Positions 16,339-23,665 of a stretch of 64,000 bases of DNA are shown here, one piece after another. Numbering within the stretch: position 1 is the stretch's first letter; each line of letters begins with the position of its first letter. This DNA comes from DATLLN01 sp963797175. Its GTDB lineage: Bacteria; Actinomycetota; Thermoleophilia; Gaiellales; JAICJC01. The notes under the pieces are model-generated. The model did not search any database. It saw nothing but the letters and a program-made list of their open reading frames with translations, and was not told the origin of the DNA. Position numbers and translations under genes: made by a program. Location: positions 434,001 to 498,000 of the forward strand of contig CAWCOL010000005.1 in assembly GCA_963797175.1 (NCBI GenBank). The letters run 5' to 3'.

Positions 16339-17024
16339 GCCGGCTCGTCGCCGACCGCGCCGGGGTTGTCGGCGCGGAGGAACTGGTACGTGGCGGCGGC
16401 GACTGCGGCGCCGAGCAGGGGCGCGGTCAGGTAGACCCAGATCGACGTGAAGTCGCCGCCGGCGATGGCCGGGCCGAGCGAGCGGGCGGGGTTCATCGAG
16501 GCTCCCGTGATCGGGCCGCCGAACATCGCGTCCAGGCCGACCGTTCCGCCGATCGCGATTGCGGCCGCCTCGCCCACCGCGCTGGCATCGGTGGCGACGG
16601 CCATGATCACGAACATCAGCAGGAATGTCAGCATCGCCTCCCACACGAACGCCTGCTGGTCGGAGCCGGCGGGGAGCGTGGCGCCCACGTGCGCGACGTT
16701 CCCGAGTGAGCTGCGCAGCACGAGCGCCGCGCCCAATGAGCCCGCCAGCTGGGCCGCCCAGTAGAGCGGCACGCGCCGCCAGCCGAAGTGGCGGGAGGTC
16801 GCAAAGGCGAGTGTGACCGCGGGGTTGAAGTGCGCGCCGGAGATGTGACCGACGGCGTAGATCATGACCATGATCACCAGGCCGAAGCTGATCGCCACGC
16901 CGACGTGGCCGAGCGCATGTGTCCTGGCGTCGACCATGATCGCGCCGCATCCCGCGAAGACCAGGGCGAACGTGCCGATAGCCTCCGCAACCAGCGAACG
17001 GGCGAGGCCGATGTTCAGCAGCAC
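16335..17024 (-). CDS. aquaporin family channel in the ars operon (AqpS-like)
   Basis: A 229-residue MIP channel with six hydrophobic segments and both NPA boxes (HFNPAVT, Asn67; SMNPARS, Asn178). In aquaglyceroporins of ars operons, such as AqpS of Sinorhizobium, the channel lets arsenite out down its gradient. The position between arsR and arsC supports that role here. The residue after the second NPA is Arg (selectivity filter), as in all MIPs. The GTG start at 17024 lies 7 bp before the end of arsR, so the genes overlap; an alternative start is not obvious. Confidence 0.88.
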   Translation of the reverse strand: MLLNIGLARSLVAEAIGTFALVFAGCGAIMVDARTHALGHVGVAISFGLVIMVMIYAVGHISGAHFNPAVTLAFATSRHFGWRRVPLYWAAQLAGSLGAALVLRSSLGNVAHVGATLPAGSDQQAFVWEAMLTFLLMFVIMAVATDASAVGEAAAIAIGGTVGLDAMFGGPITGASMNPARSLGPAIAGGDFTSIWVYLTAPLLGAAVAAATYQFLRADNPGAVGDEPA

Positions 17025-17368
17025 GCCGCGTCCATCTCGACCACCGCGGCCAGCTTCGCCACCGCCTCGGGGCGGAGCGCGTAGTAGGCCCACCTGCCGC
17101 GCTGCTCCCGATGGAGCAGACCCGCATCCGTCAGCTTCTTCAGGTGATGCGACACGGTCGGCTGGGACAGCCCGAGCGGCTCGATCAGATGGCAGACGCA
17201 CACGGGCTCGCCGCTGGTGGCGAGAACGTTCACGATCCGCACGCGCGCGGGATCGGCGAGCGCTCTGAACACCTCCGCGGTGGCCTCGGCCTCGGCGTCG
17301 GACATCGCCGATGCAGCCAGCGGCGCACAGCAGGCAACGGCTTCAGAGATCTCGGACACCAGCACCAC
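17015..17368 (-). CDS. arsR: ArsR family arsenic-responsive repressor
   Basis: 117 residues from GTG 17368. The winged helix-turn-helix includes LGLSQPTVSHHLKKL. As(III) ligands are probably Cys57/Cys59 (PVCVCHL, the ELCVC-type helix), with additional cysteine pairs at 13-14 (VACCAPL) and the C-terminal AACC. An in-frame ATG exists at 17407, but it lies upstream of the predicted transcription start and inside the promoter spacer. I therefore prefer one of the GTG codons at 17357-17368, which follow GGGAA. It represses its own operon through the dyad at 17387-17402. Confidence 0.88.
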   Translation of the reverse strand: MVLVSEISEAVACCAPLAASAMSDAEAEATAEVFRALADPARVRIVNVLATSGEPVCVCHLIEPLGLSQPTVSHHLKKLTDAGLLHREQRGRWAYYALRPEAVAKLAAVVEMDAACC

Positions 17369-17386
17369 TTCCCGCGAATCGACGAG

Positions 17387-17402
17387 CGTCAATATATCGA
17401 CG
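17387..17402. promoter_or_regulatory. putative ArsR operator
   Basis: A 16-bp near-perfect dyad, CGTCAATATATCGACG (one mismatched pair), strikingly AT-rich at its centre for this genome. It overlaps the -10 of the arsR promoter, as expected for a repressor site. Confidence 0.65.
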
Positions 17403-17419
17403 GTCATCGATGGGTGCAA
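17391..17419 (-). promoter_or_regulatory. arsR-aqp-arsC promoter
   Basis: On the minus strand: -35 TTGCAC (17414-17419), a 17-nt spacer, and -10 TATATT (17391-17396). Transcription would start near 17386, giving a leader of about 18 nt to GTG 17368. Confidence 0.7.
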
Positions 17420-17483
17420 GTACAGCTCCGCCGATCCGACGACGCGGTGGCCTGACCCGGACGGGGGACGACGGGCGTACCGG

Positions 17484-17511
17484 TTGACTCCGGCCACCCG
17501 CTCAACATGAT
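17484..17511 (+). promoter_or_regulatory. leaderless promoter of the Asp-box protein gene
   Basis: TTGACT (17484-17489), a 16-nt spacer and CATGAT (17506-17511). The start would be at about 17518-17519, on the GTG at 17520. The first bases of the transcript form a small GGAGG-TGCG-CCTCC hairpin. The same promoter block is duplicated at 8484. Confidence 0.5.
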
Positions 17512-17519
17512 GTGAGGAG

Positions 17520-19547
17520 GTGCGCCTCCGTCCCGACATGCGTGCGGTCGCAACCGTCTGCGTGCGCCTGGCGGCGGTCGCCGCCATCGCCGTGGCCGGC
17601 GGCGCCGCGGTGCATCCATCGCCGGCTGGAGCAGCCGCGCCGGCGCCGCTCAACTCGTGGAGGCCCGTCTACCCGGCCTTCAGCGGGATCCCCTACGGGA
17701 TCGCCGTGGCAGGAGCGACGATGTGGATCGCGGACTCCGACTCGGGCGACCTCTGGCACAGCACCGATGGCGGCACGACGTGGAGCCTGTCGTCGTTCGG
17801 GACGCCGAAGCCGTTGTCGGTGGCGATCGATCCGAATGATCCCTCGACGGTGTACGTGGGGACGCATGACGACGGCGTGATCCGCTCGACCGACGGCGGC
17901 GCTCACTGGGACGCCGTCAACACGGGGTTCGACCTGACCGACCCGACGCCGCAGCCGCCGACCGTAGTCGCGGGCCTCGCCATCGATCCGGTCACCTCCG
18001 CCGTCTACGCCGCGGTGGGGGGCACGGCGGATGGCGAGGACGTCTACCGGAGCACCGACGGTGGCGACGACTGGACGGGCGTCCACGCGGGATACGGCGC
18101 ACGATCGATCTCCGTGGAGCCGGACGGCACCGTCGTCGCCGGCAGCTTCATGGGCGTGACCGAGAGCGCCGACGGCGGGGACACCTGGTCGAGCCCCGGC
18201 GGCCCGCAGTACGCCATGGTCGGATTCGACCCGACCGCGCCTTCGACGCTGTATGCGGCCAGTCCGGGCGACCCGCACGCCGTCGGCGTCAGCATTGACG
18301 GCGGCGACACCTGGTCGGGGCTTCCCTCCTCACCCGGCGACCCCGAATCCCTCCTGGTGACCGGTAACGCGGTCTACGTCGGCAACGACCAGGGCCTCAG
18401 CTGGAGCTTCGACGGCGGCGACACGTGGCAGATCTCCACGCCCGTCGCGACACTCAGGCCGACCGCGATCGCCGTCCTCCCCGGCCCGGCCGACACGCTG
18501 CTGATCGGCAGCGGCATCTACGGGATGTGGAACGTCACGATCGATCCCTCCGCGCCGGGCCTCGATGCGCCCTTCTACAACGCCGGGACGACCGCGGCCA
18601 CCGAGATCACGCCGACCAGCGCCGTCCTCACCGGCACCACCGGCGCCGCACTCGACCTCGGCAGCCCGCACAGCACCTGGTGCTTCGACTGGGGAACGAC
18701 GAGCGCATTCGGGCACACGACACCGTGCCGGACCGAGACGGAGGACCTCGCCGAGCACGGCGTCAGCGCCCTGCTCACCGGCCTCCAGCCGGGCACGACG
18801 TACCACTACCGGCTGGTCTCGACCGCCGACGTCCCCGGGCCACCGGCCGCCCTGACCAGCCGTCCTGACGACGTCACATTCACCACCGCGCCCGCGGTTC
18901 CGCCGTCGATCCGGCCGCCGGTGCTCCACCTGGCAACAGGCGAGATCGCCTCCGGCCGGGTGCCCACCGACGTCACCTGGACGACCGCGGCCGGGACATA
19001 CCCGGCCTGTCGCGCGCGCCTGCGCCAGAGCATCGATGGGCGGGCGTTCGCCGCGACCGCCCCGCAGCCGCGGCTGCACGCCCAGCAGCTCGCGCTGGCA
19101 GTGACGCCGGGCAGCACCACCCACCGCTTCCAGGCCGCGCCCGACGACTGCCACGGCACCACAGGCGTGTGGGCCACCGGAATCGCCCGCCGGGTGCTCG
19201 GTCTCCAGGAAACGGCGTTCACGCGCTCGGGCTCCTGGCAGCGCACTGCCGGAGGCAGCTTCTGGGGCGGCACCGCGATCACCACGACGCGCGCCGGATC
19301 CTCCGCGCATGTGCGCGTGACCGCGGCCGGTGTTGGCGTCGTCGTCGACCGCGGCCGAACCGGTGGTCTGCTGCGGATCGTGATCGACGGCCGGCGCGCC
19401 GCGACCATCAGCCTCCGCGCCACCGCGTTCGCGCCCCACCGCGTTGCCTTCGTTCGCAACTGGCTCACGGTCGGGGTGCACACGGTCACGGTCGTCTCGC
19501 TCGGCCACGGCCCCGTGGCGCTCGACGGCCTCGACCTGATCCGCTAG
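17520..19547 (+). CDS. secreted Asp-box (BNR) propeller protein with FN3-like and C-terminal beta-sandwich domains
   Basis: 675 residues. A signal peptide (basic start, then VCVRLAAVAAIAVAGGAAV) precedes a propeller with six Asp-box motifs of the form S-x-D-G-G-x-x-W: HSTDGGTTW, RSTDGGAHW, RSTDGGDDW, ESADGGDTW, SIDGGDTW and SFDGGDTW. This is the sialidase/VPS10-type fold, but no sialidase active-site arginine triad is evident. A fibronectin-III-like domain follows (GLQPGTTYHYRLVS), then a Ser/Thr-rich beta-sandwich that may bind carbohydrate. The GTG at 17520 is preferred from the promoter position; an ATG at 17538 is the alternative. A truncated copy lies at 8517-9030. Its stop shares CTAG with the convergent gene. 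Confidence 0.75.
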   Translation: MRLRPDMRAVATVCVRLAAVAAIAVAGGAAVHPSPAGAAAPAPLNSWRPVYPAFSGIPYGIAVAGATMWIADSDSGDLWHSTDGGTTWSLSSFGTPKPLSVAIDPNDPSTVYVGTHDDGVIRSTDGGAHWDAVNTGFDLTDPTPQPPTVVAGLAIDPVTSAVYAAVGGTADGEDVYRSTDGGDDWTGVHAGYGARSISVEPDGTVVAGSFMGVTESADGGDTWSSPGGPQYAMVGFDPTAPSTLYAASPGDPHAVGVSIDGGDTWSGLPSSPGDPESLLVTGNAVYVGNDQGLSWSFDGGDTWQISTPVATLRPTAIAVLPGPADTLLIGSGIYGMWNVTIDPSAPGLDAPFYNAGTTAATEITPTSAVLTGTTGAALDLGSPHSTWCFDWGTTSAFGHTTPCRTETEDLAEHGVSALLTGLQPGTTYHYRLVSTADVPGPPAALTSRPDDVTFTTAPAVPPSIRPPVLHLATGEIASGRVPTDVTWTTAAGTYPACRARLRQSIDGRAFAATAPQPRLHAQQLALAVTPGSTTHRFQAAPDDCHGTTGVWATGIARRVLGLQETAFTRSGSWQRTAGGSFWGGTAITTTRAGSSAHVRVTAAGVGVVVDRGRTGGLLRIVIDGRRAATISLRATAFAPHRVAFVRNWLTVGVHTVTVVSLGHGPVALDGLDLIR

Positions 19548-19753
19548 CGCTCGGCCGCAGCCCAGGCGCTGCGGAGCTGCTCGCGGTACAGCGCCCAGGC
19601 GACAGCGCACACCGCCAGAAGCACCGCCTCGTCCACCGGCCCCGGGATCGGCATCAGCCCGAAGGCCCCGCCCCAGCGGATCGGGCGGGGGATCCGCTCG
19701 TCCCGGACGAGGATCCCGCCGGCCCGCAGCGCCCGTCCCGCGAATGCGCGCAT
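19544..19753 (-). CDS. small hypothetical membrane protein
   Basis: 69 residues with one clear hydrophobic helix (about 45-57) and the stretch RWGGAFGLMPIPGPVDEAVL. The PIPGPVDE turn before a membrane helix recalls small DUF1232-type proteins, but I do not assign a family. It converges with the 17520 gene; the two stop codons overlap at CTAG. A strong hairpin lies 54 bp upstream of its start. Confidence 0.5.
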   Translation of the reverse strand: MRAFAGRALRAGGILVRDERIPRPIRWGGAFGLMPIPGPVDEAVLLAVCAVAWALYREQLRSAWAAAER

Positions 19754-19806
19754 GACGCGAGCCTACGAGATCTCGGGGCCAGGCGGGGACGGTGCCCGAA
19801 ATGCAA

Positions 19807-19834
19807 CGAGGCCCCCGGTTTCCCGGGGGCCTCG
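19807..19834. terminator. bidirectional hairpin terminator
   Basis: CGAGGCCCCCGG (19807-19818), loop TTTC, CCGGGGGCCTCG: a 12-bp perfect stem. It lies between two minus-strand genes, 102 bp after the Flp pilin stop, and probably ends that transcript. Confidence 0.7.
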
Positions 19835-19935
19835 AAGTTCTACCGACGAGCGCGACGATCGACCGCGTAGCTGGAGCTCAGATACGGCCTACGCCGTCTG
19901 ATTCATCGCGACGGGCGGTCAGAAAGCCGTTCCGC

Positions 19936-20088
19936 CTACAGAGAGGCGGTGACGCTCGCGATCACCGAGGAGATGGTGCCCGACAGCACGGTCAGGGCGC
20001 CGACCACGGCGACGGTGATGACGCCGAGCACGACGGCGTACTCCGCCATCGTCTGGCCACTCTCGTTGCGCTGCTCTTCGATGTTCAC
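19936..20088 (-). CDS. Flp/type IVb pilin
   Basis: A 50-residue Flp-family prepilin. The basic/acidic leader MNIEEQRNESG is followed by QTMAEYAVVLGVITVAVVG: cleavage after Gly11 leaves Glu at +5 followed by Tyr, the Flp hallmark. A single hydrophobic helix makes up the rest. The start is GTG 20088 with GGAGGA 5 nt upstream. Flp pilins are assembled by Tad machinery (CpaF, TadBC, CpaA peptidase); none of those genes is in this window, so this is an orphan pilin gene. Confidence 0.85.
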   Translation of the reverse strand: MNIEEQRNESGQTMAEYAVVLGVITVAVVGALTVLSGTISSVIASVTASL

Positions 20089-20312
20089 GGTTCCTCCAAG
20101 AAATCGACGACATGGAATCACTTGTTCCGGACTCAAGATCGGTGCCAATACCCGCGAAGGACACCCGCAAATGGGGGATTCATCGCCCGGACAGCGGTAC
20201 CGCGCGCGCGTCCCACGTCAAGCCGGTCGTCGCGTCCGCCGATGAGCCTTCTGGTGTCCGCGCACGACGTGCCCCCAGAGCCCTCGCCTCGGCCGACCGG
20301 CCGGGTGCCCCG

Positions 20313-21416
20313 GTGATCGCCGGCCGCACCCCTCCGCGGCTGAGCACGGTCGTCCTCGTCGGGCTCGGCGCGGCGCTGCTCCTGCTCGCGCTCGACGCGA
20401 GCTATGGCAGGCACGACTACTCGGACTTCCGCATCTTCTGGCAGGCCGGCCGGGATGCCTGGAGTGGCGTCTCGCCGTACCCGCAGGCGTCCGCCGCGGC
20501 GCTGCACGGGCAGGACCAGTTCGTCTACCCCGCCCCCGCCGCCGTCGCCATGGTGCCCTTCGGGTGGCTGCCGCTGCCGGTCGCCGCCGGGCTGTTCCTC
20601 GTCCTCTCCGCCATCGCGGTGGTGGCCAGCCTGTACCTGATGGACGTGCGCGACCCCCGCTGCTACGGGGTGTGCTTCGGCGCGCTCCCGGTGATCCAGT
20701 CGCTGACGATGGGCACGGTCACGCCGCTGCTGATGCTGGCGATGGCGATCGCCTGGCGGTACCGCGAGCGGCGAGCGGTCGCCGGCGCTGCGCTGGCGGT
20801 CGCGATCGCCCTCAAGCTCTTCCTCGCCCCCATCCTGCTGTGGCCGCTCTGCCGGCACCGGATAGGGCTGATCGTCTCGACGTCGGTGGCGACCGCCGCG
20901 CTGGTGCTCGGCGGCTGGGCGCTGATCGGCTTCCGCGGGCTGACGTCCTATCCCGCGCTGCTGAGCGCGCTGACCACCGCGGAAGGGCGCGCCGGCTACG
21001 CGCCGTACCCCCTCCTGCTCCGGCTGGGAGCGCCGCCCACGGCCGCGCGCCTTGCCGTCTGCCTGATCGTCGCCGGCGTCGCCGGCGTCGCATGGGCGAC
21101 GCGCCGCAGCCGGCCGGAGCCCGCGACGTTCGCGCTGGCGGTCGTCGCCTGCCTGGTGTTCTCGCCGATCGTGTGGCTGCACTACTTCGCGGTGCTGTAC
21201 ATCGCGATCGCGGCGTTGCGGCCCGCCTTCGGCTGGGTGTGGTTCCTGCCCGCAACGCTCTGGTTCTTCCCCAACGCGAACCTGCCCGCCGCCGGCTGGA
21301 AGATCCTCGCCGCCCAGCTGCTGCTCGCCGTGCTGGCCGCGGCCGCGCTGGGGTGGCGTGGACCGCGCAGGCTGGCCGCGCTCCTGCCCTGGCGCGCCGC
21401 CGACGCCCAGTCCTGA
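20313..21416 (+). CDS. GT87-family membrane mannosyltransferase-like protein
   Basis: A polytopic protein of about 367 residues of the DUF2029/GT87 family, polyprenyl-phosphate-mannose-dependent mannosyltransferases of actinobacterial cell envelopes. The key signature DYSDFRIFWQAGRDAWSGVSPYPQ-like loop follows the first membrane helix and contains the catalytic Asp. About nine further hydrophobic segments follow, with conserved VWLHYFAVLY near the end. I chose GTG 20313 because it precedes the first helix; an ATG at 20112 would add a low-complexity N-terminus close to the divergent pilin gene and is less likely. Confidence 0.75.
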   Translation: MIAGRTPPRLSTVVLVGLGAALLLLALDASYGRHDYSDFRIFWQAGRDAWSGVSPYPQASAAALHGQDQFVYPAPAAVAMVPFGWLPLPVAAGLFLVLSAIAVVASLYLMDVRDPRCYGVCFGALPVIQSLTMGTVTPLLMLAMAIAWRYRERRAVAGAALAVAIALKLFLAPILLWPLCRHRIGLIVSTSVATAALVLGGWALIGFRGLTSYPALLSALTTAEGRAGYAPYPLLLRLGAPPTAARLAVCLIVAGVAGVAWATRRSRPEPATFALAVVACLVFSPIVWLHYFAVLYIAIAALRPAFGWVWFLPATLWFFPNANLPAAGWKILAAQLLLAVLAAAALGWRGPRRLAALLPWRAADAQS

Positions 21417-21424
21417 TCCGTCAC

Positions 21425-21444
21425 CATCCCCCGTCCGGGGGATG
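21425..21444. promoter_or_regulatory. C5-N4-G5 palindrome upstream of the 21502 gene
   Basis: CATCCCCC-GTCC-GGGGGATG, an 8-bp-arm palindrome 57 bp before the ATG at 21502 and 8 bp after the preceding stop. It could end the upstream transcript, but a similar element stands before the next gene (22246), so a protein-binding site is also possible. No T-run follows. Confidence 0.4.
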
Positions 21445-21501
21445 CCCGCTCTCCCCCGGTCGGGTAACCGTGAGGGCGTCCGTTCCAGAGGGGGTCTCAT
21501 A

Positions 21502-22206
21502 ATGCCGGACCGGCATCGAATGCTGCCGTCGCGTGCGATGGTCGTCGCGACGTTCGCCGTCTTTCTCAACCTCGCGGGGGTCGGCTACGCCGCCACCGGA
21601 GGCAAGTTCATCCTGGGTAAGGCCAACACGGCCGACGCGCCCAGCACGCTGTCCAGCTCGGGCACCGGCCCGGCGCTGGATGTCTCCAACACGAAGAGCG
21701 GCCAGCCCGCCGCGGCGTTCACGGTGACCGGCACGGGAGCGCCGTTCACCGTCTCGTCGGCCGGCAAGGTGGCGAGCCTGAACAGCGACCTGCTGGACGG
21801 GCTCGACTCGACCCAGCTGGTCAACGGCAACGGGTCGCTGTTCACGCGCAGTGCCGACCTCGCGAACCCGACCACGAACCAGACCGTTACCGTGGTGCCG
21901 GGCTTTCTCAACCTCCAGCTGTCGTGCTCGGCCGGCGATGCGTTCCTGCGCGTCGTCAACACGAGCACCGCACCGGTGACGGCGTTCTACACGCTGACCA
22001 CCAACTCGCAGCTGGCGGGGAGCGAGTTCACGATCGCCGCAGGCGCGAACCACGTCTTCCCAGGCGACAGCAAGGGCGCGCTGGTCAACCTCTCGGTGCA
22101 GGGCGCGCCGGGCGGCGTGCAGACGATCACCACGATCAACGCGGGGCTGATCTTCCAGACCACGACCTGCCACTTCCAGGCCCAGGCGCTGACCAGCAGA
22201 GGGTAG
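21502..22206 (+). CDS. hypothetical secreted protein
   Basis: 234 residues. A signal-like N-terminus (MVVATFAVFLNLAGVGYAAT) is followed by repeats reminiscent of tail-fibre or surface proteins (KFILGKANTADAPSTLSS; SLNSDLLDGLDSTQLV) and a beta-rich C-terminal half with two cysteines. The LDGLDS motif recurs in surface proteins of soil actinobacteria. The ATG at 21502 has GAGGGGG about 7 nt upstream. I do not know its function. Confidence 0.65.
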   Translation: MPDRHRMLPSRAMVVATFAVFLNLAGVGYAATGGKFILGKANTADAPSTLSSSGTGPALDVSNTKSGQPAAAFTVTGTGAPFTVSSAGKVASLNSDLLDGLDSTQLVNGNGSLFTRSADLANPTTNQTVTVVPGFLNLQLSCSAGDAFLRVVNTSTAPVTAFYTLTTNSQLAGSEFTIAAGANHVFPGDSKGALVNLSVQGAPGGVQTITTINAGLIFQTTTCHFQAQALTSRG

Positions 22207-22245
22207 ATCCACCCCGGCGCCTCCCCGCATCGCCCACAGTGGCAA

Positions 22246-22262
22246 CCCCCGTTCCGGGGATG
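22246..22262. promoter_or_regulatory. second CCCCCGTTCCGGGG element
   Basis: CCCCCGTTCCGGGG followed by ATG, 27-43 bp before the start of the 22289 gene. It differs from the element at 21428 by one shifted base and shares the trailing ATGC. Probable common regulator site or weak hairpin. Confidence 0.35.
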
Positions 22263-22288
22263 CGCGGGACGGGGAGGCGCCGGATGGT

Positions 22289-23665
22289 GTGAGGGTGAGA
22301 ACTCGCCTGCGCATCGTCGCCGTGCTCGCCCTTGCCGTGATCCCGGCCGGCACGGCCCTGGCCAGCAATCCCACCGGCGCGCCGACGATGACCGCGAGCA
22401 TCGATCGCTACCGGCCGACCATCACGTTTGCGTATCCCGCGCCCGTCACCGTACAGGCCGCCAACGTGTCGGTGCACCGCGTCGGCAGCACGGCGCCGCT
22501 GCCGTTCGACCTCACCGTCAACGGGGGCAGCGTGTCGATCGAGCTACGCGTCACGCTCTCGGCCGCTACCAGCTATCGGGCGACCGTGCTGCCCGACGGC
22601 GACTCGACGGCCGACTCGAAGCTGTGGAAGACGCGCGGCGTCCCGGCCCACCCGACCCTGCACGTGAAGGTGATCACGGCGATCGACCCGGCCGCCGTGG
22701 ACGACCTCGTCCGCCGATTCGACCGCACCAACCTGCTCGCCCCGCCCAAGGTGGGCGACCTCGTTGACGTCTCCGCGGCCACCGGACGGGCGCTGACCGC
22801 CGCCGATCTGACGGGCTACCAGGCCGCGCTGGTCGTGACGGCCAACGCCGTCGGCAACCGCCCGGCACTGGCACAGAACCTCGCCGCGTTCGCTAACGCG
22901 GGCCACGGCGTCGTCACCGCCGGCGCGAGCCACTGGTCGGCGGCGGGCCCGGCCTGGACGACGCCGGCCGCGATCACCAGCGGGCTCTCCACCACCTGGG
23001 ACCACAAGTGGTCGATGTACCCGATCGAGCAGCCCGGCGTGGTCGCCGGCGGCACGATGGTGGCGGCAACCCGGGTCGCGCACTTCCTCACCGTCGGCCT
23101 CACGCACTTCCAGGTGCTGGGGCAGAGCTCGGGCGAGTGCGTCGTCCAGGATCACGTCACCGGGCTCGCGCTGGCGCGGCTGAACACCTCGACCGGCTGC
23201 CCGGCAGGCGATCCGCGGCAGATCCTGCTCGCCGAACGCCAGATCGGCCGCGGGCGGATCGTCGACCTCGGCTTCAACCCCTGGTCGAACGCGGTCGCGG
23301 GCGGCGGATTCGACCCGACCGTCTCGGCCGGCGGCGCCCTGGTGGCGCGGTCGCTCTGGTGGGCGACCAACAAGATCCCGCCCACCGGCACGCACTTCAC
23401 CTACAGGCCGCCCAACCCGGCGCACTACAACACGATCTGGTTCACCGTGGCCGGCAGCGATCCCGACCCGTTCGGCCACTCGCTGCACTACCAGTTCAAG
23501 GTCAACCGGGGTTCGTGGAAGCTCGCGGCCGGCACCACGCTGCTGCTCCGCAATCTCCGCGCCGGCTACTACACGGTCTCGGCCCGTACGGTGGACTCGG
23601 GCGGCAACGTGGATCCGCACCCGGCGGTCTACCGCGTGCGCGTCCCTCCTGGCGCCGGCACCTAG
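22289..23665 (+). CDS. hypothetical secreted protein with a GATase-like central domain
   Basis: 458 residues. A signal peptide (LRIVAVLALAVIPAGTALA) leads to an Ig-like beta domain (about 40-125), a Rossmann-like middle (YQAALVVTANAVGNRP; FANAGHGVVTAGASHW; GRGRIVDLGFNPWSN) resembling class-I glutamine-amidotransferase-like folds without a catalytic Cys, and a C-terminal sandwich ending in GYYTVSARTVDSGGNVD. GTG 22289 is used; GTG 22295 is an alternative. Its stop overlaps the stop of the convergent phosphatase at CTAG. Function unknown. Confidence 0.65.
   Translation: MRVRTRLRIVAVLALAVIPAGTALASNPTGAPTMTASIDRYRPTITFAYPAPVTVQAANVSVHRVGSTAPLPFDLTVNGGSVSIELRVTLSAATSYRATVLPDGDSTADSKLWKTRGVPAHPTLHVKVITAIDPAAVDDLVRRFDRTNLLAPPKVGDLVDVSAATGRALTAADLTGYQAALVVTANAVGNRPALAQNLAAFANAGHGVVTAGASHWSAAGPAWTTPAAITSGLSTTWDHKWSMYPIEQPGVVAGGTMVAATRVAHFLTVGLTHFQVLGQSSGECVVQDHVTGLALARLNTSTGCPAGDPRQILLAERQIGRGRIVDLGFNPWSNAVAGGGFDPTVSAGGALVARSLWWATNKIPPTGTHFTYRPPNPAHYNTIWFTVAGSDPDPFGHSLHYQFKVNRGSWKLAAGTTLLLRNLRAGYYTVSARTVDSGGNVDPHPAVYRVRVPPGAGT

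Noticed and set aside
20089..20240. Possible c-di-GMP riboswitch before the Flp pilin
   Set aside because: The conserved GEMM blocks are not found in the leader.
20112..20312. ATG 20112 as the start of the GT87 gene
   Set aside because: The added 67 residues are low-complexity and lie in the promoter region of the divergent pilin gene.
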